Assembly: GCA_945897655.1 (NCBI GenBank)
Contig: CAMDHB010000136.1
Location: 1-8,537, forward strand
DNA length: 8,537 nucleotides
DNA from: Pseudorhodobacter antarcticus
Lineage (GTDB): Bacteria; Pseudomonadota; Alphaproteobacteria; Rhodobacterales; Rhodobacteraceae
Direction: 5' to 3'
In this document: positions 6,793 through 8,537 of the stretch, piece by piece
Numbering within the stretch: position 1 is the stretch's first letter
How the letters are laid out: every line of letters begins with the position of its first letter
Translations under genes and position numbers: made by a program
The notes under the pieces: model-generated
Told to the model about the DNA's origin: nothing
Database searches by the model: none
Seen by the model: the letters and a program-made list of their open reading frames with translations, nothing else

Positions 6793-6862
6793 GGGGTAGC
6801 AGGGGATGGGCGGCCATGCAAACGGGTTGACCGGGTGGGGTGCCGGGGTGCAGGGTCGCGGG
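6793..6862 (+). promoter_or_regulatory. G-run-rich divergent gap, possible G-quadruplex at an RBS
   Basis: The 76-bp gap between the glycosyltransferase and hydrolase starts contains nine runs of three or four guanines on the plus strand, at 6793, 6802, 6808, 6824, 6833, 6837, 6845, 6853 and 6860. The runs from 6824 to 6855 fit the classic four-tract G-quadruplex spacing, with loops of 1 to 6 bases. The run at 6853-6855 is the core of the hydrolase Shine-Dalgarno (AGGG). Both promoters must lie in or beside this gap. A TTGACC sits at 6827-6832, but no AT-rich -10 follows. Confidence 0.35.
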
Positions 6863-7774
6863 ATGACCTTGACCCAACATCTGCGCGTTCTGGAACCGGC
6901 CCCGGGCATTCTGGCCTTTTATGACGGGCGGGTGCCGGGGCAGAGGTTTGCGCCCCAGGACAACTGGGTGGATGATGGGGCCTTGTCGCTGGGGATTGCC
7001 AGCTATGCCGTCATCAGCGGGGATGAGGCGCTGGTTTATGACACCCACATCTCGGTTCCCCATGCCGAGCGGGTTTTGGCGGTGCTGCGGGCGCGAGGGG
7101 TGACGCGGATCACGGTGGTGCTGTCGCATTGGCATCTGGACCATGTGGCGGGCACGGCGGCGTTCCGTCCGGCGGAGGTGATTGGCAACCGCAAGACGCT
7201 GGCGCATTTGCAACTGCACCAGACCGGGATCGAGGATGGCAGTTATCACGGGTTGCCGGTGATCTCCCCGCTGGTTTTGCCGGACCGGGTATTTTCGGGG
7301 GAAATGCGGCTGCGGGTGGGAACGCGTCATGTGACGCTGATCGAGGCGAACATCCATTCGGACGATGCGACCGTCCTGTGGCTGCCCGAGGAGGGGATAC
7401 TGCTGGCGGGTGACACGGTGGAGGATTGCGTGACCTATGTGGGCGAGCCTGCCGAGTTTGCGACCCATCTGGCCGATCTGGACAGGCTGGCCGCATTGGC
7501 ACCCCAGCGGGTGCTGCCCTGCCACGGCGAACCGGGCATCATTGCTGCGGGGGGGTATGGCCCGGATCTGCTGCGTGCAACGCAGCGTTATATCCGCTGG
7601 TTGCAGCGGTTGGAGGGGGAGCCGGGTTTGGCAGAGACACCCATGGCAGACGTGATTGCCGAGGATGTGGCTGCGGGAACGCTGCGCTATTTCGCGCCTT
7701 ATAAGGCCGTGCATGCCCAGAACATCGCGCGCTGTCTGGCGCTGTGGCATCCTGAGGCGGGCGCGCCGCGCTAA
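6863..7774 (+). CDS. Metallo-beta-lactamase-fold hydrolase
   Basis: This 303-residue protein has the full metal-binding set of the MBL-fold superfamily. Ligands are HWHLDH (H89, H91, D93, H94), H165 in NIHSDDA, D184 in AGDTVEDC and H221 in PCHGEPG. Two zinc or iron ions are therefore expected, and the enzyme should be active. Superfamily members cleave thioesters, lactones, lactams, phosphoesters and other bonds. The HSDDA version of the third motif and the C-terminal helical extension (about 233-295) resemble general Zn-dependent hydrolases rather than true antibiotic lactamases, and no signal peptide is present. The ATG at 6863 is preferred over an in-frame ATG 19 codons upstream: it has AGGG seven bases before it, and the upstream part is glycine-rich and unlike the family. 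No convincing terminator follows. Confidence 0.92.
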   Translation: MTLTQHLRVLEPAPGILAFYDGRVPGQRFAPQDNWVDDGALSLGIASYAVISGDEALVYDTHISVPHAERVLAVLRARGVTRITVVLSHWHLDHVAGTAAFRPAEVIGNRKTLAHLQLHQTGIEDGSYHGLPVISPLVLPDRVFSGEMRLRVGTRHVTLIEANIHSDDATVLWLPEEGILLAGDTVEDCVTYVGEPAEFATHLADLDRLAALAPQRVLPCHGEPGIIAAGGYGPDLLRATQRYIRWLQRLEGEPGLAETPMADVIAEDVAAGTLRYFAPYKAVHAQNIARCLALWHPEAGAPR

Positions 7775-7932
7775 ACCGGCATTCGCTTGCCGAAGGCGGT
7801 TTCGGTCATTGCCTGACAGGGCCATGCTATCGCATATCAGCGCGCAATCGGCCTAAGGCGGCTAGAGCGGCACATCCGGGGTTGGGGAGATCTGATTCTG
7901 TTCGGTGACCGACACCATTGAAAGGACTTCGA

Positions 7933-8537
7933 ATGAAAAGGCTGATCAACACGACCACGATCCTGTCGATGGCACTGTATATCGTGCCACCGTTTGCCGC
8001 GCAGGCTCAGGATTTTCCGATGTTCACCATCGACGGCACAGAGGTGATCTGCCTGCCGGACAAGAAGGCGGAATGCCCGGAGGGGGCGTTTTGCATTGTG
8101 GTGAAGAACGAAAAGAACTGCGAAGCGCGGGCGGCCGAGGCTTTGGCCGCTTTGGGGGCTGAGGCTGCGGCGGCGGATGACGCGGCGGCGGCAGGCGTGG
8201 CGGCGGATCAGGCGGCGGCGGACACGGCAGCAGCCGAGGCTGCGGCGGCGGCGCAGGCGGCGGAAAACCAAGCGGCGGTGGATGCGGCGGCAGCCGAGGC
8301 TGCGGCAGCCGATGCGGCAGCGGCAGCGGCATCCGAAGCCGACAAGGCGGCGGCAGATCAGGCGGCGGCAGATGCGGCGGCGGCAGAACAGGCTGCGATT
8401 GACCAGGCGGCGGCAGATCAGGCCGAAGCTGACAAGGCGGCGCGCAAGGCGGCCCGCCAGGCCGAGGCGGATGCAGAAGCGGCGGCTGAAGCCGCAGCCG
8501 CCGCCGAAACCGCAGCGGCGACCGAGGCTGCGGCGGC
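7933..8537 (+). CDS. Exported Ala-rich repeat protein, 3' truncated (OmpA-family candidate)
   Basis: The first 201 codons of a gene that runs off the window. A Sec signal peptide (KR at 2-3, hydrophobic core 8-22, probable cut after AQA at 25) is followed by a compact module with four cysteines (C40, C48, C54, C63), including TEVICLPD and AECPEGAFC, likely two disulfides. From about residue 66 the chain is alanine plus D, E, Q and K, with a [D/E]-x-A-A-A five-residue period in one register from 77 to 201. This predicts one long stiff helix. From memory, OmpA-family proteins of Rhodobacterales begin in a similar way and end with a peptidoglycan-binding OmpA domain; the part that would prove this is missing. 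TolA-like helical spacers are an alternative. AAAGGA lies six bases before the ATG. The gene is 158 bp downstream of the hydrolase on the same strand. Confidence 0.85.
   Translation, partial: MKRLINTTTILSMALYIVPPFAAQAQDFPMFTIDGTEVICLPDKKAECPEGAFCIVVKNEKNCEARAAEALAALGAEAAAADDAAAAGVAADQAAADTAAAEAAAAAQAAENQAAVDAAAAEAAAADAAAAAASEADKAAADQAAADAAAAEQAAIDQAAADQAEADKAARKAARQAEADAEAAAEAAAAAETAAATEAAA
8161..8537 (+). repeat. In-frame 15/60-bp imperfect coding repeats
   Basis: The alanine-rich tract is internally repetitive at DNA level. CAGCCGAGGCTGCGGC occurs at 8231 and again exactly 60 bp later at 8291. A 23-bp block with one mismatch occurs at 8341-8363 and again 60 bp later at 8401-8423. Both fit multiples of a 15-bp (five-codon) unit. 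Such tracts can expand or contract by slippage or recombination in steps that keep the reading frame. Confidence 0.7.

Noticed and set aside
6806..6862. A longer N terminus for the MBL-fold hydrolase starting at 6806
   Set aside because: The added 19 residues are glycine-rich translation of the G-run gap; ATG 6863 has a ribosome binding site.
5731..6924. A 397-codon open frame on the plus strand opposite the glycosyltransferase
   Set aside because: The minus-strand frame contains the GT-A motifs and DxD; the opposite frame is compositional shadow.
7773..7802. Terminator after the MBL-fold hydrolase
   Set aside because: AAACCG/CGGTTT and CGGCA/TGCCG can pair but compete with each other, and no T run follows, so a rho-independent terminator is not supported.
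7809..7838. A promoter for the Ala-rich protein (TTGCCT, 18 bases, CATATC)
   Set aside because: Both elements match the consensus only partly; too weak to list as a feature.
8161..8537. CRISPR array or tandem non-coding repeat
   Set aside because: The repeats are imperfect, in frame, without spacers, and belong to an alanine-rich coding region with a signal peptide and RBS.

Overview
The window looks like chromosomal DNA from a high-GC alphaproteobacterium, most likely a member of the Rhodobacterales (Rhodobacter/Paracoccus-like). The evidence is the strong C/G third-base preference, a DnaB with a typical alphaproteobacterial insert, a class II dihydroorotase beside orotate phosphoribosyltransferase, and a hypothetical family that I know only from that order. 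No tRNA, rRNA, CRISPR array, transposase or phage gene is visible.

Left block (5-4103, all minus strand, read right to left): pyrC, pyrE, a 267-bp regulatory gap, dnaB, then a small P-loop kinase. PyrC and PyrE catalyse the third and fifth steps of de novo UMP synthesis and are 43 bp apart, so they are probably co-transcribed. The gap before dnaB carries an unusual cluster of CCACA/TGTGG cores, including three DnaA-box-like 9-mers. That would fit DnaA-linked control of the replicative helicase. The kinase gene follows dnaB by 51 bp, starts with TTG behind a good ribosome binding site, and has clearly lower GC than its neighbours, so it may be a recent arrival.

Middle block (4263-6786): a small exported LprI/DUF1311-type protein on the plus strand, whose start codon sits in a 9-bp inverted repeat. 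It converges with only 6 bp to spare on a minus-strand hypothetical protein that resembles an alpha/beta-hydrolase without its nucleophile serine. Upstream of the latter, also on the minus strand, is a family 2 glycosyltransferase.

Right block (6863-8537, plus strand): a metallo-beta-lactamase-fold hydrolase with all canonical metal ligands, divergent from the glycosyltransferase across a 76-bp G-run-rich gap. It is followed by the first 201 codons of an exported protein with a four-cysteine module and a long alanine-rich tract built on a five-residue [D/E]-x-A-A-A period. This gene runs off the window and is probably the start of an OmpA-family or similar envelope protein.

I do not see a clear new defence or mobile system. 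The most worthwhile leads are the pentad-repeat envelope protein, the start-codon hairpin of the LprI-like gene, the DnaA-box cluster before dnaB, and the compositionally odd kinase.
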